A DNA stretch of 64,000 nt, taken from Chlamydiales bacterium (GTDB lineage Bacteria; Chlamydiota; Chlamydiia; Chlamydiales; Criblamydiaceae). The translations under genes were made by a program, and so were the position numbers. The stretch is from assembly GCA_024233575.1 (NCBI GenBank), contig JACKPN010000001.1, positions 1 to 64,000 of the forward strand, in the 5' to 3' direction. This document shows positions 10,201 through 19,091 of this stretch, one piece after another (positions within the stretch are counted from its first letter, which is position 1; every line of letters starts with the position of its first letter). The notes under the pieces are model-generated. The model searched no databases. It saw only the letters and a list, made by a program, of their open reading frames with translations, and had not been told where the DNA came from.

Positions 10201-12923
10201 TTCCTCGCGAGAAGATGACCGTCTGCACAGGCCCCTCGGGATCGGGAAAAAGCTCCCTAGCTTTCGACACTATCTACGCTGAAGGACAGCGCCGCTATAT
10301 CGAATCGCTATCCCCCTACGCACGGCAGTTTGTCAAACAGATGTCGAAGCCCAAAGTCGGACAGGTCGAAGGGCTTTCGCCGGCGATCGCCATCGAGCAA
10401 AAAGCGCACGCCGGCAATCCTCGAAGCACCGTTGGCACGATGACAGAAAGCTACGACTACCTCCGCGTCCTGTTCGCCCGCGTTGGCATCCCGCATTGTC
10501 CCGAAACCGGCGAAGTGATCAAAGCGATCAGCAAAGACCTCGTCGTCGACAGGATCCTCGAGTACCCTGAAGGCGAAAAGATTCAAGTCCTCGCTCCGAT
10601 AGAGATCAAAAGAGGCGAACCGTTCCAAGATGTGATCAGCCGCCTCCGCCGCCAAGGGTATGTGCGCATTCGCCTTAACAAAGAGTTCTACGAACTAGAT
10701 CAAGAAATCCCCTTCGACAAAAAGCGCAAGAATGCGCTATCGCTCGTCATCGACCGCCTTAAAGTCAACAGCAGCATCCGCCAGCGCCTCTTTGAAGCTG
10801 TCGACAACGCCGCAACCATCGGCAACAAGCACTTGATCATTCTACGCGAAGAGAAGGAAATTCCTTTCAACCTCTCCTTCGCTGTTGAAAGCACCGGCAG
10901 GTCCTACCCCGAGATCACACCGCACACCTTCGCTTTCAACACCGCTGAAGGGATGTGCTTGGAATGCCAGGGACTGGGTTATCTCTATGGCGCCAACCTC
11001 ATCAACAAACCCGAGATCATGGAAGCCTCTTTCGTCGCCCTTCTCCACGACCTGTGCGGCGACACCCTGAACAGCCATGCTCTCAAGCGTGCAGTCGCCT
11101 TTGCCGATCGAGAAAAGATCGACCCTTTCGCACCTCTTAATACCCTGACAAAAGGGCAGCTTGACCTGATCATGAACGGACAGCCGGATGATCACGCGCA
11201 GCAAAGCAAGAGCGGCCTTGCTTACCGCTGGATTGGCATCAACAACGTCCTTGCCAAAGCAGGACGCAGCGCCCGCGGCGAGTTGCGACAGAGTGCGATT
11301 CCCCTCCTTGACGAACATCAGTGCCACACATGCGAAGGCGCCCGCATCAACGCCCTCGCACGCCACGTCACGATCCAGCGCAAGTCGATCAGCGACATCT
11401 GCCGTCTTCCCCTCGCCGATGCCTTGTCCTTCATCAAAAAGCTGCATCTCAAAGAAAAAATGCTTGAAGAGGTGCAGACGCAGTTGATCAGCCGTCTCGA
11501 TTTCCTCTGCAATGTCGGACTACATTACCTCTCCCTCGACCGCAAAGCACCCACCCTCAGCGGCGGCGAAGCGCAGCGCATCCGTCTGGCACGGCAGCTT
11601 GGCAGCGGCCTTACCGGCGTCCTATATGTTCTTGACGAGCCGACAATCGGCCTGCATCCCCGCGACAACGACCGCCTCAATAACGCCCTGCAGCAGCTGC
11701 TGAAGCTCGGCAACACTATGCTTATGGTCGAGCACGACGCCGATACCATCGCCACCGCCGACTATGTTCTGGACTTTGGTCCCCATTCCGGCAACCACGG
11801 TGGACACATCACCGCTCAAGGCACCTACAAGCAGATCCTTCGCGATAAAAAATCTCTCACCGGCGCTTACCTGTCCGGCAGAGAGGAAATCCCTATTCCT
11901 AGAAAGCGACGCCAGGCAACGCGCAGCAAGCTGCATATTGTCAATGCTCATGCCCACAATCTGAAAAACATCTCCGTCGACATCCCTGTTGGTTTGCTCA
12001 CCTGCCTGACCGGCGTCTCCGGATCCGGCAAGTCGACGCTTATAGAACAAGTGCTCCTCCCAGCATTGCGTCGAGCTAAGCCAAAACAGGAAAAGATCAG
12101 CATTGATAAAACCACAGTCTCAGGACTTAAACACTTCGATAAGGTGATCAACATCGACCAGAATCCCATCGGCCACACCGCACGTTCCGATGTTGGCACT
12201 TACGTCGACGTTCTCACCCGCATGCGCACCTTTTTCGCTTCGCTTCCTGACTCACAGATCCGTGGTTTGCAGGGAAAACATTTCAGCTACAACCATCGCC
12301 GCGGCATGTGCACAGCATGCTGGGGACTCGGGTATCGCCGCGTAGAGATGCACTTTCTTCCCGCTGTCAAAGTCAAATGCCAAGAATGTCAAGGACTGCG
12401 TCTCAACCCCGTCAGTCTTGAAGTCCACTATGGCGGAAAAAACTTCGGCGAGTGGCTCGATACCACTGTCGACGAAGCGCGCCATGCCTTCGAGAACCAT
12501 CCTCGCATTACCCGCATTCTCGACACCCTCATCAGCGTCGGTCTCGGCTATCTCAAGCTCGGCCAGGAGATGGCCACCCTTTCCGGCGGTGAAGCGCAGC
12601 GCATCAAGCTCAGCCGCGAGCTTGCAAAGCGATCGACAGGAAAGACCCTATATCTCCTTGACGAGCCCACAACCGGACTGCATCCCGACGACATCAAAAA
12701 ACTCCTTAAAGTGCTGCACAAGCTCGTCGATAAAGGCAATACCATGGTGATCATCGAGCACAACCTCGACGTCATCAAAAATGCCGATCATATCATCGAT
12801 CTCGGTCCCGATGCCGGTGCCGCCGGCGGAGAAATCGTCTGCTGCGGCACACCTGAAGAGGTTGTGCAGAACAAAAAATCATTCACAGGAAAATATCTAA
12901 AAAGAGTTCTTCACTGTCGTTAA
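7239..12923 (+). CDS. uvrA: UvrA excinuclease ABC subunit A, tandem double-length form
   Basis: UvrA is the damage-recognition ATPase of nucleotide excision repair and works with UvrB and UvrC. A usual UvrA has about 940 residues with two ABC modules as an obligate dimer; this chain has 1894 residues and two complete UvrA copies head to tail. The first starts with GVSGSGKSSLAFDTLY near residue 35, and the second with GPSGSGKSSLAFDTIY near residue 1000. I count four LSGGEAQR signatures and paired CxxC zinc-finger motifs (CERC, CPEC, CMQC, CPLC; then CLEC, CHTC, CTAC, CQEC). All ATPase motifs look intact. Known chlamydial UvrA proteins are also about 1800 residues. The start is GTG at 7239, 111 bases from the divergent upstream gene. 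Confidence 0.97.
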   Translation: MNNRKIILKKVEVHNLKSVDLSLESNELIVFTGVSGSGKSSLAFDTLYVEGQRRYIESLSTFARRQLGEMSKPQLEDASGITPTISIEQKTAGRNPRSTVGTMTEVYDYLRVLYARIGEPHCPVSGEPVAPQSKERIIRMAQQYPEESKLIVMAPFARGKKAEFKEDFLELLRKGYMRARVDGAIINLNDTPVLDGNVAHDVDVVIDRIKVDKQSHSRIAEGVINALTVGNGVCIIQDADTEKEQLFSMHAYSPKSGISYTSLEPHDFSFNSPSGACERCNGMGTTNEFDLDKVIDPNLSIADDCCSIASSYETVRYGNIYDNLARLYDFKVTTPWKKLSAKAKQVYLYGTEKKWTRMQFVHPVTGARWVDHVRWRGVLYDAHTRFAEAKSERYRTKMQKLMHKQTCPECHGERLKPYPAATLVGKKRISEVASMTIADALSFFDKLRLDKQERIIAEELLKEIRERLRFLNEVGLHYLTLDRTAPTLSGGEAQRVRLASQIGCGLVGITYILDEPSIGLHPRDNTKLIGTLKHLRDMGNTVIVVEHDEETIWAADRVVDFGPGPGVHGGTIVVHGTVPQLVRSKKSLTADYLTGRRAIAIPEKRKKPGKETIKILGARHHNLKNINVTIPLGIFVAITGVSGSGKSSLITEILYPAIANALHHAEHTVGAHKKIEGLDNIDKVIAIDQSPIGRNPRSNPATYIKVFDEIRDLFAKLPESQARGYKAGRFSFNVHEGSCMQCSGMGMIKIDMDFMEDDWVECPLCKGHRFDKETLTVLYKGKNIYDVLEMDVDEALDHFNAVPSIRHKLETLQKVGMGYIKIGQSSTTLSGGEAQRIKLAKELVRPATGRTLYIFDEPTTGLHFHDIAHLLVVFHELVERGNTLIVIEHNMDVVKTADWIIDLGPEGGEGGGRIVAKGAPEKIAEMDTPTGVAVHEALYRDHEANIKQALRNAKTQKQRERKRHDAEIHKISVTAAEQNNLKHLSVSIPREKMTVCTGPSGSGKSSLAFDTIYAEGQRRYIESLSPYARQFVKQMSKPKVGQVEGLSPAIAIEQKAHAGNPRSTVGTMTESYDYLRVLFARVGIPHCPETGEVIKAISKDLVVDRILEYPEGEKIQVLAPIEIKRGEPFQDVISRLRRQGYVRIRLNKEFYELDQEIPFDKKRKNALSLVIDRLKVNSSIRQRLFEAVDNAATIGNKHLIILREEKEIPFNLSFAVESTGRSYPEITPHTFAFNTAEGMCLECQGLGYLYGANLINKPEIMEASFVALLHDLCGDTLNSHALKRAVAFADREKIDPFAPLNTLTKGQLDLIMNGQPDDHAQQSKSGLAYRWIGINNVLAKAGRSARGELRQSAIPLLDEHQCHTCEGARINALARHVTIQRKSISDICRLPLADALSFIKKLHLKEKMLEEVQTQLISRLDFLCNVGLHYLSLDRKAPTLSGGEAQRIRLARQLGSGLTGVLYVLDEPTIGLHPRDNDRLNNALQQLLKLGNTMLMVEHDADTIATADYVLDFGPHSGNHGGHITAQGTYKQILRDKKSLTGAYLSGREEIPIPRKRRQATRSKLHIVNAHAHNLKNISVDIPVGLLTCLTGVSGSGKSTLIEQVLLPALRRAKPKQEKISIDKTTVSGLKHFDKVINIDQNPIGHTARSDVGTYVDVLTRMRTFFASLPDSQIRGLQGKHFSYNHRRGMCTACWGLGYRRVEMHFLPAVKVKCQECQGLRLNPVSLEVHYGGKNFGEWLDTTVDEARHAFENHPRITRILDTLISVGLGYLKLGQEMATLSGGEAQRIKLSRELAKRSTGKTLYLLDEPTTGLHPDDIKKLLKVLHKLVDKGNTMVIIEHNLDVIKNADHIIDLGPDAGAAGGEIVCCGTPEEVVQNKKSFTGKYLKRVLHCR

Positions 12924-13104
12924 TGGCTCCGAATTCGGAACATGTCATAGGGAAAAATCATATCGAGATCATCTCTTGCCCTTGAAAAGAAACATTTGGA
13001 ATGTTGTCGAATCGACTTCATTAAAATCCAAAAATTTGAAAGGATGAACAAATATTGCACCTATCAAAAAATGGTGCTGAGAACAGGTCTAAAAGGAGAG
13101 TTCT

Positions 13105-13890
13105 ATGCCATATACAGGGCCTATTTCAAGAGCAAACCCTCATGAAAAATTTCAATACACAAATAATGCTAATGACGAAGAGCAAAAAAACAACATCATG
13201 GCGGATATTTTCAATGAAAAATGTACTGAATTTCTACGAGAATGGAAAAATCTGCCGACAGCCATTCAAGAGGAATTTACCCCACGCAATAACGAAAATG
13301 TTATTATCCCCTTTGATGATCTTCTAGAAAGGGAAAAGATCGAGGATAGCGAAACTTACGCCTTAAAAAGCCTCAATCAAGCCCTGCTCGCATTAGCAGC
13401 AGCGAAAGCTGAATGCGCGCGTCCCGTGTTAGAATCCTTCAGAGCTGGCACCATATGTCCCTTTGGACGGAATATGCAAGAGATTCTGAGTAGTGAAGAC
13501 AAAAAAGCGGTTCCTGTTACTAACATAAATTATGGAATAGTGGTAAAAAGCTTATCGACTAAAAGCATGATGCCGTTCAGCAGTGATCCTACCGTTCATA
13601 AAATGTATCTCATTGCTCAAAATCTGTGGGCTGTCATTTCCGCAAGCCAGCCTGAGAGACCTATGAATGAGTGGGCTCTTGATGTTGTGACTTTCACTGA
13701 CCATCGATCAGTTTTAACAATACCGTTTTCCCGCCTTTTCGACTTTGATGCTGAGGGCAACGTTAGTAAAATCAATAGAGATCCGATGATTGAGCTTCTT
13801 AATTGCTACTGTGAACATGGTAATTTTCCACCAACTTCTCCTACGCTTGTTGAAAGAATATCCGGGTTGCTCTCACCCATTTTTGGTTAA
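13105..13890 (+). CDS. Orphan protein of unknown function (261 aa)
   Basis: This 261-residue soluble protein is not recognised. AAAGGAGAG lies about 5 bases before ATG 13105, a strong ribosome binding site that fixes the start. It has a polar, Asn- and Glu-rich first 60 residues, no signal peptide and no membrane segment. It stands alone between uvrA and the BTB array; a strong stem-loop follows its stop. It may be a secreted lineage-specific protein, but that is speculation. Confidence 0.6.
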   Translation: MPYTGPISRANPHEKFQYTNNANDEEQKNNIMADIFNEKCTEFLREWKNLPTAIQEEFTPRNNENVIIPFDDLLEREKIEDSETYALKSLNQALLALAAAKAECARPVLESFRAGTICPFGRNMQEILSSEDKKAVPVTNINYGIVVKSLSTKSMMPFSSDPTVHKMYLIAQNLWAVISASQPERPMNEWALDVVTFTDHRSVLTIPFSRLFDFDAEGNVSKINRDPMIELLNCYCEHGNFPPTSPTLVERISGLLSPIFG

Positions 13891-13897
13891 CTCATTT

Positions 13898-13932
13898 TCA
13901 CATCACCGGTGTCTACGGCGCCGGTGATGTGA
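13898..13932. terminator. Perfect 12-bp stem-loop between convergent genes
   Basis: TCACATCACCGG (13898-13909) is followed by an 11-base loop and CCGGTGATGTGA (13921-13932), a perfect inverted repeat. It lies 8 bases after the stop of the upstream plus-strand gene and between it and the end of the minus-strand BTB array. No long T run follows on either strand, so it could be a bidirectional terminator or an RNA-stabilising hairpin. Confidence 0.55.
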
Positions 13933-14000
13933 TCGTTTGCTGTGCCGCTACGCTTACAGAAAAATGTGTACCTGTAGCCAATATTCCAACAACCAACAAC

Positions 14001-15599
14001 CTAGAACTTCCAGACACCCGACAGCCCAGGTGCGATGGGAGTGTATGTCTCGTTGTAATCAACGATGAGCTCCGAGTAGTTGGAACCGCCAACCATCGTT
14101 TGATGATGCTCAAATTTCTCTTGACACCGAGTGTAATTCTCGGATCTATAAAGACGCTTTCCTTCGTTTGCATGTGTGATCACATACAAAAGTGCTGCAT
14201 CCATTATCGTTGGCACTTCAAATTTTTCCTTAAGCAATCGTTTCTGATTTTCGAAACTCTTAAATCTCGAGCCAGGGATCATCTCTTTTCTTATCAGTAC
14301 CCAGCCTGCTTCCGTTGCCGGCATCGCTCTCAAATGATCCCACAAACTAGAAGGAATAGAATACAAAACCCATTGACTCCTATTTTTCGGCATTCCCGTC
14401 AATTTATTGACAACTTCGAATGTGAGATAAGACTTTTTCTCGCTGCCATCTTCTTCACGGAGGATGACCTTTTCGGGACGCAAGAAAAAAGCGCAGGTCT
14501 CCTTCAATTTCTTACCCGGTTCAGTAGGATCTTCCTGCTCAAGAATCGCATGAATATTCTTCGGAAGCGGAGGAACCCATTTCGGTTTGATTATGACGGG
14601 GAAGGTGTGTTCCCACTCCGCAAGGCCGAAAGTCCCCTCGGGGATTCGACACACCTTTCCAAACTCTGTTTTCAGTGTAGCAAACGCCTTGATCTCTTCG
14701 GGAGTGCACTTAGCGGCAAGCCGAACAGCCCCATCCTTTGTCAGCATTTCCTCGATAACGGATTCTATCTCACCTTCTCCGGCTTCTTTTTTGATGAATT
14801 TTAAGAGCATCGCAAACTTCGGAAGAAAGGCAGCGATTTGCGGTTGTGGTTCTTCTTCAATTGGACTGTCACTAGACGATTGTGAATTTTGACTCGATTC
14901 CGATGCATTGCTATCCTTAGAGCCTTCTTCAGTACCCTTCTTGGGAGCTTTAGCAGGAGGGAGAAGCCAATCGTCGATATCGCTTTTTTCCAAGCTGATC
15001 TCGGCTAAGGAGTTGCAAAGATCCTCATCGCAAGCCGCTCTGAGCTCCTCAACCTCCCATAGATCAGCGAGCGCAGCAATCGAAGGCAAAAGGGCCTTAT
15101 CCACTGTGGTAATAAACTCATTTCTCCTTTCATCAGAAAAATATAGATAATCGACGACATGCTTAATAACTTCGGGAGTAAACGCCTCTTCGACTTTCAG
15201 CGTTCCCTCTTGAGATTCCTTAAATCCTTTCATTACCCTAAAATAGGGAGATTCCAACGCTAAAATCGACCGATGTGCCAACAAAGGAAGTTCATCCCCT
15301 TTCTTTAGAAGAAAATCTGTATCAGCTCCGCGGTTGAGCAGCCCTTTATTTCTAATAACTGTTTCCACGTTTTTCACCATGGGATTTTCAAGGTCATCGA
15401 GGCTGATATGATACAACATCTTGGCAGCAAGAGGAGCGCTTTCTTCTCTCTCTAAATTCATGTTCTCAAAGATCGAAATAACCCAAGATGGCTCTTCTTT
15501 GATCTTTTTGAATAGATCTTCTTCGCTTACACATGATCTTGCAAACTCGTGGAGCGCGCGAGAGGCATCCTTATTTAAGAGATTTTTTAAACAAAACAT
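14001..15599 (-). CDS. BTB/POZ-domain protein, array copy 1 (most diverged, last in direction of transcription)
   Basis: This 532-residue protein has a helical N-terminal region (residues 1-90), then a BTB/POZ domain at about 93-200: LLAHRSILALESPYFRVM matches the BTB pattern xHxxxLxxxSxxF, followed by VIKHVVDYLY and a C-terminal helix pair. A low-complexity Ser/Glu/Lys linker (210-245) separates it from a conserved C-terminal domain that ends GLSGVWKF. BTB domains are typical of eukaryotic adaptors for Cullin-3 ubiquitin ligases. Amoeba-associated chlamydiae are known to have expanded BTB families, so a secreted host-directed effector is likely but inferred. This copy has a longer linker than copies 2-4. 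It shares its first 50 residues with copies 2 and 3. Confidence 0.85.
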   Translation of the reverse strand: MFCLKNLLNKDASRALHEFARSCVSEEDLFKKIKEEPSWVISIFENMNLEREESAPLAAKMLYHISLDDLENPMVKNVETVIRNKGLLNRGADTDFLLKKGDELPLLAHRSILALESPYFRVMKGFKESQEGTLKVEEAFTPEVIKHVVDYLYFSDERRNEFITTVDKALLPSIAALADLWEVEELRAACDEDLCNSLAEISLEKSDIDDWLLPPAKAPKKGTEEGSKDSNASESSQNSQSSSDSPIEEEPQPQIAAFLPKFAMLLKFIKKEAGEGEIESVIEEMLTKDGAVRLAAKCTPEEIKAFATLKTEFGKVCRIPEGTFGLAEWEHTFPVIIKPKWVPPLPKNIHAILEQEDPTEPGKKLKETCAFFLRPEKVILREEDGSEKKSYLTFEVVNKLTGMPKNRSQWVLYSIPSSLWDHLRAMPATEAGWVLIRKEMIPGSRFKSFENQKRLLKEKFEVPTIMDAALLYVITHANEGKRLYRSENYTRCQEKFEHHQTMVGGSNYSELIVDYNETYTPIAPGLSGVWKF

Positions 15600-15717
15600 T
15601 TTAAAGCCTGTTTATCCTTTTATAATTAGGGTCAACACGACATCTGCAAAAAATCTTCGCCAATAACCAATGATCCAATGACTCTACCCAAATACCAATG
15701 TTCCAACAACCAAGAAC

Positions 15718-17286
15718 CTAGAACTTCCAGGCACCCGACAGCCCAATGTGGACGCTGTCGAAGTCGTGGGAGACAGTGAGCCCCGAAAAGGCAAAGCCGC
15801 CAACCACCGTGTGAAAACTCTTATACTTCTTCTTATACTTCTCTTGACACCGAGTAAAAGTCCAAGGAACTATTCCATAAAGATACTTCTCTTCGCCTGC
15901 ATAGGTGATCACATTCAAAAGAATTGCATCCATTATCTTGGGTACTTCAAAACTTCCCTTAAGCAATTGTTTCTGATTTCTGAAACCCTTATTTCTCGAT
16001 TTAGGGATCAGCTCTTTTCTCATCAATACCCAACCAGCTTCCGCTGCCTGGATTTGATTCAATTGATTTCTTAATTTATCAAAAGTACAATACTTCGTTC
16101 TTCGATTAGGATTGGTCGCCTTCTTGGCCAACTCTTCCACACCGTCAAAGGTGAGATAAAGCTCTTTCTCGTTGCCATCTTCTTCGTGTAGGATGACCTT
16201 TTCAGGACGCAAGAAAAAAGCGCAGGTCTCCTTCAATTTCTTACCCGGTTCAGTAGGATCTTCCTGCTCAAGAATCGCATGAATATTCTCCGGAAGCAGA
16301 GGAACCCATTCCGGTTTGATTGTGACGGGGAAGGTTTTTTCCCACTCCGCCGGACCAAAAGCCCTTTTGAGGATTTGGCACACCTTTCCAAACTCCGTTT
16401 TCAATGTAGAGAACGCCTTGATTTCTTCCGGGGTACATCTTGCCGCTAGCTGAGTAGCTCCCTCCCATGTCAGCGTTTTCGCGATGACAGATTCTATATT
16501 GCCCTTTCCTGCTTCTTTTTTGATGAATTGCAAGAGCATCGCGAACTTCGGAAGATACGCAGCGATTATCGGTTGAGGTTCTTCTTTAATTGAACTGTCA
16601 CTTAACGATTCTGACCGATCATTATCCTTGGAGATTTTTTCAGAACCTCTTAGCCACTCGTCGATATCGCTTTTTTCCAGCCTGATCTCGGCTAAAGAGT
16701 TGTAAAGTTCTTCATCGCAAGCCGCTCTCAGCTCCTCGACCTCCCATAGATCAGCAAGTGCAGCGATCGAAGGCAAAAGAGCCTTGTCCACTGTGGTGAT
16801 AAACTCTTCCCTCTTCTCATCAGAAAGATAAAGATAATCCACAACATGCTTCAGAACTTCGGGAGCGAACGCCTCTTCAACGGCCAACGTTCCTGTTTGA
16901 AATTCCTCAAATCCTTTCATTCCTTTAAAATAGGGAGATTCAAGCGCCAAAATCGACGAGTGTGCCAACAAAGAAAATTTATCCCCTATATTTAGGGAAA
17001 AATCCGTACCGGTATCACGGTTGAGCAACCCCTTATTCCTGATAACTGCTTCCACGTTTTTCACTGCGGGATTTTCAAGGTCATCAAGGCTGATATGGTA
17101 CAACATTTTGGCAGCAAAAGACGCACTATCTTCTCTCTCTAAATTCATGTTCTCAAAGATCGAAATAACCCAAGATGGCTCTTCTTTGATCTTTTTGAAT
17201 AGATCTTCTTCGCTTACACATGATCTTGCAAACTCGTGGAGCGCGCGAGAGGCATCCTTATTTAAGAGATTTTTTAAACAAAACAT
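15718..17286 (-). CDS. BTB/POZ-domain protein, array copy 2
   Basis: This 522-residue paralogue has the same architecture as its neighbours: helical N-terminus, BTB domain at about 93-200 (LLAHSSILALESPYFKGM), a short acidic linker, and a conserved C-terminal domain ending GLSGAWKF. It is almost identical to copy 3. The visible differences are KE versus RI near residue 258, K versus N in IP(K/N)SRNK, and two short sites in the last 60 residues. The 118-base spacer to each neighbour is conserved. No Shine-Dalgarno of good strength precedes the start; only weak AGGA and CAGG stretches are present. Confidence 0.85.
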   Translation of the reverse strand: MFCLKNLLNKDASRALHEFARSCVSEEDLFKKIKEEPSWVISIFENMNLEREDSASFAAKMLYHISLDDLENPAVKNVEAVIRNKGLLNRDTGTDFSLNIGDKFSLLAHSSILALESPYFKGMKGFEEFQTGTLAVEEAFAPEVLKHVVDYLYLSDEKREEFITTVDKALLPSIAALADLWEVEELRAACDEELYNSLAEIRLEKSDIDEWLRGSEKISKDNDRSESLSDSSIKEEPQPIIAAYLPKFAMLLQFIKKEAGKGNIESVIAKTLTWEGATQLAARCTPEEIKAFSTLKTEFGKVCQILKRAFGPAEWEKTFPVTIKPEWVPLLPENIHAILEQEDPTEPGKKLKETCAFFLRPEKVILHEEDGNEKELYLTFDGVEELAKKATNPNRRTKYCTFDKLRNQLNQIQAAEAGWVLMRKELIPKSRNKGFRNQKQLLKGSFEVPKIMDAILLNVITYAGEEKYLYGIVPWTFTRCQEKYKKKYKSFHTVVGGFAFSGLTVSHDFDSVHIGLSGAWKF

Positions 17287-17404
17287 TTTAAAGCCTGTTT
17301 ATCCTTTTATAATTAGGGTCAACACGACCTCTGTAAAAAATCTTCGCCAATAACCAATGATCCAATGACTCTACCCAAATACCAATGTTCCAACAACCAA
17401 GAAC

Positions 17405-18973
17405 CTAGAACTTCCAGGCACCCGACAGCCCACGGTTGCCGCAGTCGAAGTCGTGGGAGACAGTGAGCCCCGAAAAGGCAAAGCCGCCAACCACCGTGTG
17501 AAAACTCTTATACTTCTTCTTATACTTCTCTTGACACCGAGTAAAAGTCCAAGGATCTCTTCCATAAAGATACTTCTCTTCGCCTGCATAGGTGATCACA
17601 TTCAAAAGAATTGCATCCATTATCTTGGGTACTTCAAAACTTCCCTTAAGCAATTGTTTCTGATTTCTGAAACCCTTATTTCTCGAGTTAGGGATCAGCT
17701 CTTTTCTCATCAATACCCAACCAGCTTCCGCTGCCTGGATTTGATTCAATTGATTTCTTAATTTATCAAAAGTACAATACTTCGTTCTTCGATTAGGATT
17801 GGTCGCCTTCTTGGCCAACTCTTCCACACCGTCAAAGGTGAGATAAAGCTCTTTCTCGTTGCCATCTTCTTCGTGTAGGATGACCTTTTCAGGACGCAAG
17901 AAAAAAGCGCAGGTCTCCTTCAATTTCTTACCCGGTTCAGTAGGATCTTCCTGCTCAAGAATCGCATGAATATTCTCCGGAAGCAGAGGAACCCATTCCG
18001 GTTTGATTGTGACGGGGAAGGTTTTTTCCCACTCCGCCGGACCAAAAGCCCTTTTGAGGATTTGGCACACCTTTCCAAACTCCGTTTTCAATGTAGAGAA
18101 CGCCTTGATTTCTTCCGGGGTACATCTTGCCGCTAGCTGAGTAGCTCCCTCCCATGTCAGCGTTTTCGCGATGACAGATTCTATATTGCCCTTTCCGGCT
18201 ATTCTTTTAATAAATTGTAAGAGCATCGCGAACTTCGGAAGATACGCAGCGATTATCGGTTGAGGTTCTTCTTTAATTGAACTGTCACTTAACGATTCTG
18301 ACCGATCATTATCCTTGGAGATTTTTTCAGAACCTCTTAGCCACTCGTCGATATCGCTTTTTTCCAGCCTGATCTCGGCTAAAGAGTTGTAAAGTTCTTC
18401 ATCGCAAGCCGCTCTCAGCTCCTCGACCTCCCATAGATCAGCAAGTGCAGCGATCGAAGGCAAAAGAGCCTTGTCCACTGTGGTGATAAACTCTTCCCTC
18501 TTCTCATCAGAAAGATAAAGATAATCCACAACATGCTTCAGAACTTCGGGAGCGAACGCCTCTTCAACGGCCAACGTTCCTGTTTGAAATTCCTCAAATC
18601 CTTTCATTCCTTTAAAATAGGGAGATTCAAGCGCCAAAATCGACGAGTGTGCCAACAAAGAAAATTTATCCCCTATATTTAGGGAAAAATCCGTACCGGT
18701 ATCACGGTTGAGCAACCCCTTATTCCTGATAACTGCTTCCACGTTTTTCACTGCGGGATTTTCAAGGTCATCAAGGCTGATATGGTACAACATTTTGGCA
18801 GCAAAAGACGCACTATCTTCTCTCTCTAAATTCATGTTCTCAAAGATCGAAATAACCCAAGATGGCTCTTCTTTGATCTTTTTGAATAGATCTTCTTCGC
18901 TTACACATGATCTTGCAAACTCGTGGAGCGCGCGAGAGGCATCCTTATTTAAGAGATTTTTTAAACAAAACAT
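17405..18973 (-). CDS. BTB/POZ-domain protein, array copy 3
   Basis: This 522-residue BTB protein is nearly identical to copy 2 along its whole length. It shares the variant RIAGKGN near residue 258 and the C-terminal DFDCGNRGLSG with copy 4 instead, so it is intermediate between them. The reading frame is intact. The likely role is that of the family: a eukaryote-like adaptor acting in the host cell, inferred from the domain only. Confidence 0.85.
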   Translation of the reverse strand: MFCLKNLLNKDASRALHEFARSCVSEEDLFKKIKEEPSWVISIFENMNLEREDSASFAAKMLYHISLDDLENPAVKNVEAVIRNKGLLNRDTGTDFSLNIGDKFSLLAHSSILALESPYFKGMKGFEEFQTGTLAVEEAFAPEVLKHVVDYLYLSDEKREEFITTVDKALLPSIAALADLWEVEELRAACDEELYNSLAEIRLEKSDIDEWLRGSEKISKDNDRSESLSDSSIKEEPQPIIAAYLPKFAMLLQFIKRIAGKGNIESVIAKTLTWEGATQLAARCTPEEIKAFSTLKTEFGKVCQILKRAFGPAEWEKTFPVTIKPEWVPLLPENIHAILEQEDPTEPGKKLKETCAFFLRPEKVILHEEDGNEKELYLTFDGVEELAKKATNPNRRTKYCTFDKLRNQLNQIQAAEAGWVLMRKELIPNSRNKGFRNQKQLLKGSFEVPKIMDAILLNVITYAGEEKYLYGRDPWTFTRCQEKYKKKYKSFHTVVGGFAFSGLTVSHDFDCGNRGLSGAWKF

Positions 18974-19091
18974 TTTAAAGCCTGTTTATCCTTTTATAAT
19001 TAGGGTCAACACGACCTCTGTAAAAAATCTTCGCCAATAACCAATGATCCAATGACTCTACCCAAATACCAATGTTCCAACAACCAAGAAC

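Noticed and set aside
12928..12939. 12-base palindrome TCCGAATTCGGA after uvrA
   Set aside because: It has no loop and no T run, so it does not look like a terminator. No protein-binding role can be supported.
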